NCBI GenBank assembly: GCA_041394325.1 | Contig: JAWKIJ010000001.1 | Coordinates: forward strand, 1,240,001-1,304,000 | Direction of reading: 5' to 3' | Source: JAWKIJ01 sp041394325 | GTDB lineage: Bacteria > Actinomycetota > Acidimicrobiia > Acidimicrobiales > Microtrichaceae | DNA length: 64,000 nt | Shown here: piece after piece, positions 17,365-26,812 of the stretch | Position numbering within the stretch: position 1 is the stretch's first letter | How the letters are laid out: each line of letters opens with the position of its first letter | The notes under the pieces: generated by a model | Told to the model about the DNA's origin: nothing | Database searches by the model: none | What the model saw: only the letters and a program-made list of their open reading frames with translations | Program-made: the position numbers and the translations under genes

Positions 17365-19179
17365 TCAGGCGATGCCGCTGCGGTGCCGGGCCGGGCCGGT
17401 GGTGGTGGCGAGGTTGTTGGCGGTGTTGACGAGCGCGACGTGGGTGAAGGCCTGCGGGAAGTTGCCCACGAGGCGACCGAGCCCCTGGTGGTACTCCTCG
17501 GACAGGAGTCCGACGTCGTTGGCGAGCCCGACGAGCCGGTCGAACATCGCACGCCCCTCCGCGGCCCGTCCTTGGAGGATGTAGTTGTCGGCGAGCCAGA
17601 AGCTGCACGGCAGGAACGCGCCTTCCGAACCGGTGAGCCCGTCGACCTCGCCGAGGCCGTCCTCGCCGTAACGGTGCACGAAGCCCCCGTCGCACAACTC
17701 GTCCTCGATGGCGGCGACGGTACCGAGGACCCGGGGGTCGGTGGCCGGAAGGAATCCGACGAGGGGGATCATGAGCAGGGACGCGTCGAGGGGTGCCCGG
17801 CCGTACGCCTGGGTGAACGTGTTGCGGTCGGCGTCGAACCCATGCTCACAGACCTCCTCGAAGATGTCGTTGCGGAGCCGTCGCCACCGCTCGCCCGGGC
17901 CGTCGAGGCCGAACTGCTCGGTCGCCTTGACCGCACGGTCGGCGGCCACCCAGGCCATGACCTTGGAGTGGGTGAAGTGCCGCCGCGGCCCGCGCACCTC
18001 CCAGATGCCCTCGTCGGGCTCCTTCCAGTGGCCTTCGAGGAAGTCCATGACGGCACGTTGGAACGCCCACACGTCGGGATCGCAGTCCACGCCGCGTCGA
18101 CGCGCCTGGTGCAGGCAGTCCATGATCTCGCCGTACACGTCGAGTTGGAACTGCTGTGACGCCGCGTTGCCGATGCGAACCGGGGACGACCCTTCGTAGC
18201 CTGGTAGCCATTCGAGCGTCGTCTCGGTGAGGCGTCGTTCGCCGGCCGGCCCGTACATGATCTGGAGTTGGTGCGGCGAGCCGGCGGCGGCGCGGAGCAA
18301 CCAGTCGCGAAAGGCGCGGGCCTCGGTCTCGTACCCCCCCAACATGAGTGCATAGAGGCTGAAGGTGGCGTCGCGCAGCCAGCAGTAGCGGTAGTCCCAG
18401 TTGCGGACGCCGCCGATGTCTTCGGGCAACGACGTGGTCGCTGCCGCGACCAGCCCGCCGGTGGGTGCGTAGGTGAGGGCCTTGAGTGTGATGAGAGAGC
18501 GCAGCGCGATCGCCTCGGCGTCGCCGAAGTGGCCTTCCCGTCGACACAGGTCGGTGCACTGGCTCGTCCATTCCCGCCACCATTCGGTGGTCCGGTCGAC
18601 GGCGGCGAGCGCGTCGATCGGCCGGGGAGCCGGCAGGTGGGAGCGGTGCCAGGTGAGAACGAAGGGGACGCGGTCGCCGGCGGCGACCTCGAAGGTGGCG
18701 ACGGTGGTCATCGCCTCGCCATGGGTCCGAACCGGGGTGCGGAGTTCGAGCGCGTCGGGACCGGCGACGGCCCCGAGTGCTCCGTCGGTTCGTCGTACCC
18801 ACGGGATGCCGGCGCCGTAGTCGAAGCGGATGGCGAGGTCCATGCGCATCGGCACCCGACCGCGGATGCCCTCGACGACGCGCACCACGTCGGGAGCCTC
18901 GTCGCGAACGGGCATGCAGTCGATGAGGCGCACCTCGCCCGACGCGGTGGTGAAGGTCGTCTCCAACACCAGTGTCCCCGGGCGGTAGCGCCGTGTGACC
19001 CGGGCCTCGCCGTCCGCGGGGGCGAGTTGCCAGTGGCCGTGGTCGTGTGTGCCCACCAGCGCGGCGAAGCACGCGCCGGAGTCGAACCTCGGAAGGCACA
19101 GCCAGTCGATCGATCCGTTGCGGCCGACCAGCGCGGCGGTCTGGGTGTCGCCGATGAGGGCGTAGTCCTCGATCCTCAC
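17365..19179 (-). CDS. glycoside hydrolase family 15 (glucoamylase/trehalase-like)
   Basis: The 604-residue protein from the GTG at 19179 begins VRIEDYALIGDTQTAALVGR. This opening is characteristic of bacterial GH15 enzymes, which hydrolyse alpha-glucosidic bonds (glucoamylase or trehalase activity) with inversion. The (alpha/alpha)6 barrel is represented by DIGGVRNWDYRYCWLRDATF near residue 290. A catalytic Glu is expected in the YCWLRDA and later AEGRAMFDRL regions. There is no signal peptide, so it is cytoplasmic; a role in trehalose or glycogen turnover is likely but unproven. The GTG overlaps the stop of the upstream SDR gene (GTGA), so they are coupled. Confidence 0.9.
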   Translation of the reverse strand: MRIEDYALIGDTQTAALVGRNGSIDWLCLPRFDSGACFAALVGTHDHGHWQLAPADGEARVTRRYRPGTLVLETTFTTASGEVRLIDCMPVRDEAPDVVRVVEGIRGRVPMRMDLAIRFDYGAGIPWVRRTDGALGAVAGPDALELRTPVRTHGEAMTTVATFEVAAGDRVPFVLTWHRSHLPAPRPIDALAAVDRTTEWWREWTSQCTDLCRREGHFGDAEAIALRSLITLKALTYAPTGGLVAAATTSLPEDIGGVRNWDYRYCWLRDATFSLYALMLGGYETEARAFRDWLLRAAAGSPHQLQIMYGPAGERRLTETTLEWLPGYEGSSPVRIGNAASQQFQLDVYGEIMDCLHQARRRGVDCDPDVWAFQRAVMDFLEGHWKEPDEGIWEVRGPRRHFTHSKVMAWVAADRAVKATEQFGLDGPGERWRRLRNDIFEEVCEHGFDADRNTFTQAYGRAPLDASLLMIPLVGFLPATDPRVLGTVAAIEDELCDGGFVHRYGEDGLGEVDGLTGSEGAFLPCSFWLADNYILQGRAAEGRAMFDRLVGLANDVGLLSEEYHQGLGRLVGNFPQAFTHVALVNTANNLATTTGPARHRSGIA

Positions 19180-20225
19180 GACGCGGTGCCGGTGCGGCCG
19201 CCGTCGCGGTCGACGTTGCCCATAGCGCCGATCTCGCCGGGCGCGAGCGCGCCGACCGCGACGAGCCAGCGGTAGGTGTCGGCCAACGTCTCCTCGATCG
19301 GCCGGGGGGTGATCCCCAGCGAGGCCTCGGTCGCCGAGGAGTCGACGGGGACGGCGCGGGAGGCCTCGGTCATGGTCTCGTGCGTGAGTTCGAAGTCGAT
19401 CGGGAGACGGATCCCGGTGAGGTCGAGCACCCGGCCGAGCCCGCGCATCGCGGGGCCGGGTGCTCGATAGCGGCGGATGTGTCGGCCGCGCATGGCCTCG
19501 ATACGGTCGACCAGGTCCGCCCATTCGGTGTAGTGACCACCTGCCATGAGCCGATTCGGCACGCCGTCGCGCGTCGCGGCCGCGGCGAGCACGGCAGCGA
19601 GATCGCGCACGTCCACCAGGTTGACGCCCGAACTGATCATCGGCATCGCCCGGATCCATGTGACCGCGGCGGTGTGGACCACGCTCGGCGACGGGGCGTC
19701 CGGCCCGATGACTCCACTGGGGTACACGATCCGTACGGGCGCGCCGGCGGCCTGCATTCCGCGGGCGAAGCGTTCGCATGCGACCTTGGAGGCGCTGTAC
19801 CCACCGGCTGCGGCGCGCAGCGGGCCGTCGAGGTGGAGCGCGGGGGTGATCCGCTCGAACACCGACACCGAGCTGACCGCGACGATCGCTTCGCAGCCCG
19901 ACTCGGCCCCGGCTCCCAACACGGCCTCGGTCGCGGCTGTGTTGACCCGCTGGGCCTCGTCCGCGTCGCGCCGGTGCAGCGAGACGACCGCGGCGGCGTG
20001 GACCACCGCGGCGCAGCCGTCGAGCGCTTTGGCGACGTCGTCGTTCCGGGTGACGTCACCCACGACGACGTCGACCGCGTCGGCGGGTAGGCCCACCGCG
20101 CCGAGCACACGCTCCGCCCGCGTCGCGTCGCGTACGAGCGCGCGCACCGTGTGGCCCTGCCTGGCCAGTTCGGCTGCGGCGTGGGATCCGACGAAGCCGG
20201 TCGCGCCGGTGACGAGGATGTGCAT
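19176..20225 (-). CDS. NAD-dependent epimerase/dehydratase (extended SDR)
   Basis: This 349-residue extended short-chain dehydrogenase has the NAD(P)-binding motif TGATGFVGSHAA near the start and the catalytic YxxxK in GGYSASKVACERF with an upstream Ser in AVSSVSVF. The C-terminal half resembles the 3-beta-HSD/sterol dehydrogenase-like and dihydroflavonol reductase-like subgroups found in actinobacteria. The substrate cannot be assigned. It is the first gene of a two-gene unit with the GH15 enzyme and diverges from purN with a 96-bp shared promoter gap. Confidence 0.85.
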   Translation of the reverse strand: MHILVTGATGFVGSHAAAELARQGHTVRALVRDATRAERVLGAVGLPADAVDVVVGDVTRNDDVAKALDGCAAVVHAAAVVSLHRRDADEAQRVNTAATEAVLGAGAESGCEAIVAVSSVSVFERITPALHLDGPLRAAAGGYSASKVACERFARGMQAAGAPVRIVYPSGVIGPDAPSPSVVHTAAVTWIRAMPMISSGVNLVDVRDLAAVLAAAATRDGVPNRLMAGGHYTEWADLVDRIEAMRGRHIRRYRAPGPAMRGLGRVLDLTGIRLPIDFELTHETMTEASRAVPVDSSATEASLGITPRPIEETLADTYRWLVAVGALAPGEIGAMGNVDRDGGRTGTAS

Positions 20226-20308
20226 TGGTGCCCTTTCGTGACGGGGTTCGGGCGCGTGGTTCCGATGGCGACGGTGGAGGGCTTTTCGCCGCCCGGCCGA
20301 CACCCTTG

Positions 20309-20314
20309 TAGTTT
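20309..20314 (+). promoter_or_regulatory. -10 hexamer TAGTTT of a probable leaderless promoter for purN
   Basis: TAGTTT lies 7 nt before the purN ATG, and no Shine-Dalgarno is visible. This implies transcription starting at or next to the ATG. Confidence 0.45.
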
Positions 20315-20321
20315 GCCGACC

Positions 20322-20921
20322 ATGCGGGTTGCAGTCGCCGCGTCCGGTAGTGGCACGCTCCTCGACGCCATCCTCGACGCCCGCCTGCCGGTAGTGTGCG
20401 CACTGGTCGACCGGCGTTGCGCGGCCATCGACGTGGCTCGTCGCCACGGGGTCGACGTCGTCGAGGTGGTGCGGACCGATTTCGGGCCGACGTTCGACCG
20501 CGACACCTACACGGCCGACCTCGTCGGGGCGCTCGCGCCGCACCGGCCCGACCTGGTGGTGATGGCGGGTTTCGGCACGATCCTCGGAGCGGCGATGCAC
20601 GACGCGTATCCCCACCGGATCCTCAACACCCATCCCGCGTTGTTGCCGTCGTTCAAGGGTTGGCACGCCGTGCGCGACGCGCTCGCCTACGGGGTGAAGG
20701 TCACCGGCTGCACCGTGCACGTCGCGACCCTCGGGGTCGACGACGGGCCGATCCTCGCCCAGGAGGCGGTCGAGGTGCTCGAGGGCGACGACGAGGCCTC
20801 GCTGCACGAACGTATCAAGGTGGTCGAGCGCCGGTTGTACGTCGACACCATCCGACGGGTTCTGAGCGACCCGTCGCTGTTGGATCGGGACCGTCGGGTC
20901 CGGGAAGGAACGCCGCGATGA
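20322..20921 (+). CDS. purN: phosphoribosylglycinamide formyltransferase
   Basis: PurN transfers a formyl group from 10-formyl-THF to GAR in purine synthesis. The 199-residue protein has the family core NTHPALLPSFKG, with the catalytic His and substrate-binding residues. It also has VTGCTVHVATLGVDDGPILA with the catalytic Asp and the Gly-rich start ASGSGTLLDA. Length is typical. The stop overlaps the purH ATG (ATGA), so purN-purH form an operon of two folate-dependent purine steps. Confidence 0.95.
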   Translation: MRVAVAASGSGTLLDAILDARLPVVCALVDRRCAAIDVARRHGVDVVEVVRTDFGPTFDRDTYTADLVGALAPHRPDLVVMAGFGTILGAAMHDAYPHRILNTHPALLPSFKGWHAVRDALAYGVKVTGCTVHVATLGVDDGPILAQEAVEVLEGDDEASLHERIKVVERRLYVDTIRRVLSDPSLLDRDRRVREGTPR

Positions 20922-22429
20922 GAGCGTTGTTGAGCGTGTACGACAAGACGGGGATCGCGGAGTTGGCGCGGTCGCTGCACGACCTCGGGGTCGAGTTGAT
21001 CAGCTCCGGTGGGACGGCGCGGGTCGTCGCCGAGGCCGGCGTGCCCGTGACCGACGTCGCCGACCTCACGGGCTATCCGCCGATGCTCGGTCACCGTGTG
21101 GTCACCCTGCATCCCAAGGTGCACGGAGCGATCCTCGCCGATCCCGACGATCCGGAGCATCGGGCCGACCTCGAGGCGAACGACATCGAGCCGATCGCGT
21201 TGGTGGTGGCCAACCTGTATCCGTTCGCGTCCGAGCCGTCCGTCGAGCTGATCGACATCGGCGGGCCGGCGATGGTGCGGGCGGCGGCGAAGAACCACGC
21301 CCACGTGGCCGTGGTGGTCGATCCGGCCGACTACGACGACGTGCTGGTCGAGCTCGCCCGTGACGGAGCCACGACGTTGGGCCTCCGGCGACGTCTGGCT
21401 CGAACCGCGTTCGCACACACCGCGTCCTACGACGCGCAGATCGTCGCGTGGCTCGACGACGAGTTGTCGGCCGACGTCGACGACACCGATGCGGCGCTCC
21501 CGCCGACGTTGCATCTGTCGGCCACCCGGGCCGACGTGTTGCGCTACGGCGAGAACCCCCACCAGGCGGGTGCGCGCTACACGTTCGGCGACTCCTGCTG
21601 GGATGCCGCGGTGCGCCACCAGGGCAAGGAGATGTCCTTCCTCAACGTGTACGACGCCGACGCGGCCTGGCGGCTGGTGTGGTCGCTCGGCGACGACGCG
21701 GCCGCCGTGGTGGTCAAGCACGCCAACCCGTGTGGCGTGGCGGTCGCCGACGACATCGTCACGGCCTATCGCCGCGCGCACGAGTGCGACCCGGTGTCGG
21801 CATACGGGGGCATCGTGGCGTTGAACCGTCCGATGACCGTGGCCACGGCCGAGGCGCTCGTCGGGGTGTTCACCGAGGTGCTCGTGGCACCGGGGTTCGA
21901 GGACGGCGCGCTCGACGTGTTGGCCGCCAAGCCCAACCTGAGGGTGCTGGAGACCCGCCGCCCGTCGCCGTCGCGTCTCGACGTCCGTCCGGTGGAGGGC
22001 GGCCTGTTGGTGCAGACGCCCGACGTCGTGTCGGTGGACCGCTCGGCGTGGCGCGTCGTGACCGACCGGTCGCCCACCGACGGTGAGTGGTCCGACCTCG
22101 TGTTGGCCTGGCGGGTGGCCGCCCGGGTCACCTCCAACACGATCGTGTTGGTGAAGGACGCACAGGCGGTGGGGATCGGCGCGGGCCAGCAGAACCGCCG
22201 TGACGCGGGGATCCTCGCCCGGCAGAAGGCGGACGGCCGTGCACGGGGCGGGGCGTGCGCGTCCGACGCGTTCTTCCCGTTCCGCGACGGCCTCGACGCG
22301 GCGATCGAGGCGGGGGCCGCTGCGGTGATCCAACCGGGTGGCTCGATCCGCGACGACGAGGTGGTCGCCGCGGCGAACGACGCAGGCCTCGCGATGGTCT
22401 TCACCGGCACCCGTCACTTCAAACACTGA
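20918..22429 (+). CDS. purH: bifunctional AICAR transformylase/IMP cyclohydrolase
   Basis: The 503-residue enzyme performs the last two steps of IMP synthesis. The N-terminal MGS-like cyclohydrolase domain opens ALLSVYDKTGIAELA and has ISSGGTARVV and HPKVHGAIL. The AICAR-transformylase domain has YGENPHQAGARYTF, the catalytic Lys-His of VVKHANPCGVAV and ends with IQPGGSIRDDEV and FTGTRHFKH. Length is slightly under the usual 510-525. The ATG overlaps the purN stop. Ten base pairs after its own stop the converging HD-GYP gene ends. Confidence 0.97.
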   Translation: MRALLSVYDKTGIAELARSLHDLGVELISSGGTARVVAEAGVPVTDVADLTGYPPMLGHRVVTLHPKVHGAILADPDDPEHRADLEANDIEPIALVVANLYPFASEPSVELIDIGGPAMVRAAAKNHAHVAVVVDPADYDDVLVELARDGATTLGLRRRLARTAFAHTASYDAQIVAWLDDELSADVDDTDAALPPTLHLSATRADVLRYGENPHQAGARYTFGDSCWDAAVRHQGKEMSFLNVYDADAAWRLVWSLGDDAAAVVVKHANPCGVAVADDIVTAYRRAHECDPVSAYGGIVALNRPMTVATAEALVGVFTEVLVAPGFEDGALDVLAAKPNLRVLETRRPSPSRLDVRPVEGGLLVQTPDVVSVDRSAWRVVTDRSPTDGEWSDLVLAWRVAARVTSNTIVLVKDAQAVGIGAGQQNRRDAGILARQKADGRARGGACASDAFFPFRDGLDAAIEAGAAAVIQPGGSIRDDEVVAAANDAGLAMVFTGTRHFKH

Positions 22430-22439
22430 GGGATTGCGC

Positions 22440-24332
22440 TCAGGTGATCGTGAACGTGGCCGTGACCGGTGCCGGGGAGCCGATGCCGCCTTCCGCGTCG
22501 GCGGTGATCGTGTAGGTGCCGGGTGTCGACGGTGCCGTCCAGGAGTTGGCCGTGAAGCTCCCCCCGCGCATGTCGTAGGGGAAGCTCGACGTCTCGTTGC
22601 TGCCGGCGGGGTAGGTCCAGCGGATCCTGCTCACGCCCATCGCCGGAGCGAACACGTACAGGCGCGTCCCGCGGGGGAACGTCGCGCCGTCGAGGTTTCG
22701 ACTGGGGATCCGGAGGCTGCTGGTCGACACCTGGATCGCGAAGGTCATCGACGGGATGACGGTGCTCGGCGTCCACGGCGAACCCTGTCCGGGCGGGTTC
22801 GTCGTCGGAGTCGGCCAGGTGGGATTCGGCGACCCTCCGTGGTGGTGGTGGCGGTCCCGGTTCCACGTCGTGGTCGGGGAGGGTGCCGTGCTGGGCGCGG
22901 CCTGGGCAGCGGTGACCGGGGTCGGTGCCGCGGCCGGCGGGGTGGCGGCGACGGCGGCCGCGGTGGTCGTGGTCGCGGTGGGTGCCACAGGCGCTCCGGC
23001 GGGGGAGGGGGCGGGGGCGGCGGCTTGCGCGGCGGCCGGTGCGGACCCGCCGGCGACGGGGGTGGACCCCTTCTCGGACGCGGCGGACGGGCTCGTGGGG
23101 GTGCTCGTCGGCACCGGTTGGGCGTGGGCCGCGGCGGGCGTGGCCGCGGTGAACGCGAGCTCGGTCGGCGCGGCGGGCGCCCCCACCGTCAACGCGGCGG
23201 CGGTCACCATCGCGGCCGCCGGCATCGCGGCCGACGCCGCGGTCGGCAGGACCGACGCCGCCGCTGCCGGGAGTTGGCTGAGTTGGCCGAGGAACGGGAG
23301 GTGGGCCAACGCGGCAAGGGGGCCCGACACGATCCGCAGGTGCCCGAGCGAGATCTGCAGGAAGGCACGAACGACCTCGGGTGAGAAGTGCGTTCCGGCG
23401 CAGCGCGTCAGCTCCGCTCGGGCCTCGGCGAGGGGCATCGCCTTCTTGTACGAGCGCACCGCGGTCATCACTTCGAACGAGTCGGCGACGGCGACGATGG
23501 CGGCGGCGCGTGGGATCCGCGGACCGTCGAGGCGGTTGGGGTAGCCGGACCCGTCCCACTTCTCGTGATGTCCTCCGATGGCGTGGACCCATTCGCCCAG
23601 GAAGTCGCGCAGTGGTTCGATGAGGCGCATGCCCTCGTCGGGATGCGACTGGAGGATCCGCCATTCGTCGGCGTCCGGTTTGCCGGCCTTGTTGAGGATC
23701 TCGCCCGGCACCATCAGCTTGCCGAGGTCGTGCAGGAGCGCTCCCCACTGGAGCTTCTGGCGCTCCTCCTTGGACAGCTTGAGCTCCTCGCCGATGAGGT
23801 CGGTGTACAGGCGGACCCGTTCGGAGTGCCCGCGGGTGCGCCGGTCGTGGTCGCCGATCGCGCCGATGAGCTGGATCACCTGGCGGGCGGCCTCGCCCGG
23901 GTCGTCGGCGAGACCCTCGGTCCGCGTCTGCTCGAGGGTGCGTTCGAGCCGGCGGCTCGACCCCGATTTCAGCGCGGACTTGAACCGTGACGGAGCCTGG
24001 TCGGGAAACACCAACGAGAGCTGCATGAGTGCCGCCAGCGGCAGCACCCGACGGGCGAAGCGGTCGACCCCCCACACGACTCCGGTCGCGACGCCGACGA
24101 TCCCGAGCGACCGCACGACGGCGACGGCGACGGTGTGGGGCATCGGGATCCATCGGTTGGCTGCGATCGCGGCGACGCAGCCCACCAGGATCGGACCGAG
24201 CAGGGCGATCACCCGGATCGCCCGGGCGAGGCCCGGTCGGGCGTCCCAGGATTGCGGCTCGGCCGACGCGTCGCGGGCGTCGGGTCGTCTACGTCGTCTC
24301 GTGGGCGCGCCGATGTTCAACCTGTTGGCCAT
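22440..24332 (-). CDS. HD-GYP-type protein fused to a long Ala/Pro/Thr-rich segment and an exported Ig-like domain
   Basis: The protein has 630 residues. After a basic N-terminus come two membrane helices (about 38-58 and 67-87). An HD-GYP domain (about 155-330) then follows with HD in WGALLHDLGKLMVP, the HHE in IGGHHEKWDGSGYPNR and a conserved Asp in AVADSFEVMTA. HD-GYP enzymes hydrolyse cyclic-di-GMP. A third hydrophobic Ala-rich stretch (about 385-420) is followed by roughly 130 residues of Pro/Thr/Ala low complexity, a short His run (RHHHHGG) and a C-terminal beta-sandwich-like domain ending TPGTYTITADAEGG. Topology suggests a cytoplasmic HD-GYP linked across the membrane to an outside domain. 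The true GYP triad reads GYP, so activity is plausible. It lies downstream of the HAD gene on the same strand. Confidence 0.85.
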   Translation of the reverse strand: MANRLNIGAPTRRRRRPDARDASAEPQSWDARPGLARAIRVIALLGPILVGCVAAIAANRWIPMPHTVAVAVVRSLGIVGVATGVVWGVDRFARRVLPLAALMQLSLVFPDQAPSRFKSALKSGSSRRLERTLEQTRTEGLADDPGEAARQVIQLIGAIGDHDRRTRGHSERVRLYTDLIGEELKLSKEERQKLQWGALLHDLGKLMVPGEILNKAGKPDADEWRILQSHPDEGMRLIEPLRDFLGEWVHAIGGHHEKWDGSGYPNRLDGPRIPRAAAIVAVADSFEVMTAVRSYKKAMPLAEARAELTRCAGTHFSPEVVRAFLQISLGHLRIVSGPLAALAHLPFLGQLSQLPAAAASVLPTAASAAMPAAAMVTAAALTVGAPAAPTELAFTAATPAAAHAQPVPTSTPTSPSAASEKGSTPVAGGSAPAAAQAAAPAPSPAGAPVAPTATTTTAAAVAATPPAAAPTPVTAAQAAPSTAPSPTTTWNRDRHHHHGGSPNPTWPTPTTNPPGQGSPWTPSTVIPSMTFAIQVSTSSLRIPSRNLDGATFPRGTRLYVFAPAMGVSRIRWTYPAGSNETSSFPYDMRGGSFTANSWTAPSTPGTYTITADAEGGIGSPAPVTATFTIT

Positions 24333-24383
24333 GGTTTCTGGTCATCGGGCGGTCTCGGCCCGAACTTGACCGCTCGGCCCCGA

Positions 24384-25003
24384 TCAGGCTCCGAGGACCC
24401 CCAACTCCACGAGGTCGTCACGAGCCCGGGCCGCGGTCGTGAATCGGCGGGCGGCCATCCCCACCCGCCGTGCGCCGGCCACGTTGGCGGGGCTGTCGTC
24501 GAAGAACAGCGCCTCGTGGGGTGCGACGCCGAAGCGTTCGCACGCGAGCAGGTAGATCGCCGGGTCGGGTTTCGCCACCCCGACGGCACCGGACAGGACG
24601 ATGTCGTCGAAGCGGTCGAACACGGGGTAGGTCTGCGCGCACCACGGGAAGGTCTCGGTCGAGAAGTTCGACAGGCCCACCAGGCGGACCCCGCGTCGGC
24701 CAGCTCGTCGAGCAGCTCGCCGGTCCCCGCCACCGGACCGCCGATGGTGCGGATCCACTGGTCGCGCCAGGCCTCCAGTGCCCGCCGGTGCCCGGGGTGT
24801 CGTCGGACCAGGTCGGCGACGACGGTCGCCAGTGGGGTGCCGAGGTCGCAGCGCAGGTTCTCGGCGGGTGTCAGCACCTCGGACAGGAAGCGGTCCAGCT
24901 CGGCGTCGTCGGCGAAGTGCTCGGCGAACAACAGGCGCATGTCCCAGTCGACGACCACACCGCCGAAGTCCCAGGCGATCACGCCGAACGGTCCGTCTGG
25001 CAC
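24384..25003 (-). pseudogene. HAD-family hydrolase interrupted by a one-base deletion
   Basis: Two frames together encode one HAD-superfamily phosphatase-like protein of about 205 residues. The first (GTG at 25003 to about 24696) has the nucleophile motif VIAWDFGGVVVDWD. The second (about 24695 to 24384) has the Ser/Asn motif VRLVGLSNFSTETF, the Lys in VGVAKPDPAIY and the acidic motif ALFFDDSPANV. All catalytic motifs are present, so only one base is missing, near 24695 in the GCGGGG context. The break may be a sequencing error. A TAGCGT hexamer 6 nt before the GTG indicates a leaderless start, divergent from folD. Confidence 0.82.
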
Positions 25004-25009
25004 GGTTCC

Positions 25010-25015
25010 ACGCTA
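25010..25015 (-). promoter_or_regulatory. -10 hexamer TAGCGT of a probable leaderless promoter (HAD gene)
   Basis: Read on the minus strand, TAGCGT lies 6 nt before the GTG at 25003. The hexamer is identical to that before the helicase gene at 7879. It is in the 72-bp divergent gap shared with folD. Confidence 0.5.
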
Positions 25016-25075
25016 CCGACCCTCCACGTAGGATCGACCCGGTATGGGACCCGGTGTGGCGTTGGAGGATCGGCG

Positions 25076-25945
25076 GTGACCGCCAAGGTCCTCGACGGAG
25101 AGGCGGCGGCGGCGGCGGTCAGGGAGCGGTTGCGCTCCCGTATCGCGGCCCTGGCCGAACGCGGTGTGACCCCGGGCCTTGGCACGGTGCTGGTGGGCGA
25201 CGACGCTCCCAGCGCCCGTTACGTCGCGATGAAACACGCCGACGCGGCCGACCTGGGCATCGCAGGTCGCGACGTCCGACTCGGGGCCGATGCCGGTCAG
25301 GCCGAGGTCGTGGCGGCCGTCGAGGGTCTCAACGCCGATCCGGCGGTCGACGCGTTCATCGTCCAGTACCCGCTGCCAACGGGCCTCGATTTCGCCGCGG
25401 TGATGGACCGTGTGTCCCCGGCCAAGGACGCCGACGGGATGCACCCGCACAACCTGGGCCGGTTGGTGATGGGGGAGGACGCGCCGGTGGCGTGCACTCC
25501 GGCCGGCATCGTCGAGTTGCTGGGCTTCCACGACATCGACGTCGCGGGACGTCACGTCGTGATCGTCGGCCGCGGCCTCACGATCGGCCGCCCGCTCGCC
25601 AACCTGCTGACCCTCAGGCGCCCTCACGCCAATGCGGCGGTCACCGTGGTGCACACCGGCGTCGCCGACCTGGGGGCGTTCACCCGCCAGGGTGACGTGG
25701 TGGTGATGGCGGCCGGCGTTGGCGGGCTGCTGCGGGCGGACATGGTCCGTCCCGGTGCGGTGGTGGTGTCCGCGGGGGTGTCCTTCGTCGACGGCAAGGT
25801 GGTGCCCGACGCGGCGGACGAGGTGGCCGAGGTCGCGGGGTGGTTGACGCCCCGGGTCGGCGGGGTGGGGCCGATGACCCGGGCGATGTTGATGGCCAAC
25901 ACGGTCGCGGCCGCCGAGCGCTCCGTCGGGGGCGGGCCGTCATGA
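25076..25945 (+). CDS. folD: methylenetetrahydrofolate dehydrogenase/cyclohydrolase
   Basis: This bifunctional enzyme interconverts 5,10-methylene-THF and 10-formyl-THF. The protein is 289 residues from the GTG at 25076, with GGAGG 7-8 nt upstream. Motifs: YVAMKHADAADLGI with the catalytic Lys, FIVQYPLPTG, KDADGMHPHNLGRL, CTPAGIVELL, the NADP-binding VIVGRGLTIGRP (usual GRSxxVGRP) and the C-terminal TPRVGGVGPMTRAML. Its stop overlaps the metF ATG, forming a one-carbon operon. Confidence 0.96.
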   Translation: MTAKVLDGEAAAAAVRERLRSRIAALAERGVTPGLGTVLVGDDAPSARYVAMKHADAADLGIAGRDVRLGADAGQAEVVAAVEGLNADPAVDAFIVQYPLPTGLDFAAVMDRVSPAKDADGMHPHNLGRLVMGEDAPVACTPAGIVELLGFHDIDVAGRHVVIVGRGLTIGRPLANLLTLRRPHANAAVTVVHTGVADLGAFTRQGDVVVMAAGVGGLLRADMVRPGAVVVSAGVSFVDGKVVPDAADEVAEVAGWLTPRVGGVGPMTRAMLMANTVAAAERSVGGGPS

Positions 25946-26808
25946 CCCGTGTCATCGAGCTGGTCCGGCGCGGTCCGACGCTGTCCTTCGAGTTCTTCCC
26001 GCCGTCCACCGACGAGGGTCGGACGAACCTCGACCGCTGCGTCGACGCCATCGGCGACGCCGCGAGCTTCGTGTCGGTGACCTACGGGGCGGGCGGGTCG
26101 AGCCGTGAGCGCACCCGCGACCTCGTGATGGCCATCGACGGGTCCTCGCCGTATCCCGCGATGCCGCACCTCACGTGTGTGGGCCACACCCGTGACGAGG
26201 TGGTGGCGATGCTGCACGAGTATCGCGACGCGGGGATCGTCAACGTGTTGGCACTCGCGGGCGATCCTCCGGCGGACGGTTCGCCGGTCACGGGCGACTT
26301 CACCTACGCGTCCGAGCTGGTCGAGCTCGTGCACGAGGTCGGCGACTTCGGGGTGGCGGTGGCGGCGTTTCCCGAGGGCCATCCCCGTTCGGCGTCCCTG
26401 GCGGAGGACCGTCGCCTCCTCGCGGCCAAGCTGTCGGCGGCCGACCTCGGCATCGCCAACTTCTTCTTCCGCCTCGACGACTACCTCGCCATGCGCGACG
26501 ACCTTGCCGCGAGGGGATGCGACACGCCGGTGCTCCCGGGGATCATGCCGATGCTCAACCCGCAGACGATCCGGCGTTTCGCCGCGATCAACGGGGCCTC
26601 GCTGCCCGAGGATCTGATCGCGGCGGTCGAGTCGGCGTCCTCGCCGGAGGACGCCTTCGAGATCGCGATGGACGCGGCGATCGAGCTCGCCCTGGCGACG
26701 TTGCGCGAGGGTGCACCGGGTGTGCACATGTACTGCCTCAACCGTGCCGACGTCGCCGCGTGGACGGTCGCGAATCTCGACCTCGGAGTCTCCTCGGAGG
26801 CCGGGTAG
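25942..26808 (+). CDS. metF: methylenetetrahydrofolate reductase
   Basis: The flavoenzyme reduces 5,10-methylene-THF to 5-methyl-THF, which supplies methyl groups for methionine. The 288-residue TIM-barrel protein has LSFEFFPPSTDEG with the catalytic Glu, HLTCVGHTRDEV, VLALAGDPPADG (usual ALRGDPP), and PGIMPMLNPQTI near the substrate site. It starts 4 bp inside the end of folD. Folate one-carbon flow from the neighbouring purN/purH/folD genes ends here. Confidence 0.94.
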   Translation: MTRVIELVRRGPTLSFEFFPPSTDEGRTNLDRCVDAIGDAASFVSVTYGAGGSSRERTRDLVMAIDGSSPYPAMPHLTCVGHTRDEVVAMLHEYRDAGIVNVLALAGDPPADGSPVTGDFTYASELVELVHEVGDFGVAVAAFPEGHPRSASLAEDRRLLAAKLSAADLGIANFFFRLDDYLAMRDDLAARGCDTPVLPGIMPMLNPQTIRRFAAINGASLPEDLIAAVESASSPEDAFEIAMDAAIELALATLREGAPGVHMYCLNRADVAAWTVANLDLGVSSEAG

Positions 26809-26812
26809 GGGG

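Noticed and set aside
24384..25003. HAD gene as two separate small genes
   Set aside because: The two frames supply consecutive motifs of one HAD domain, and no start or ribosome site precedes the second part.
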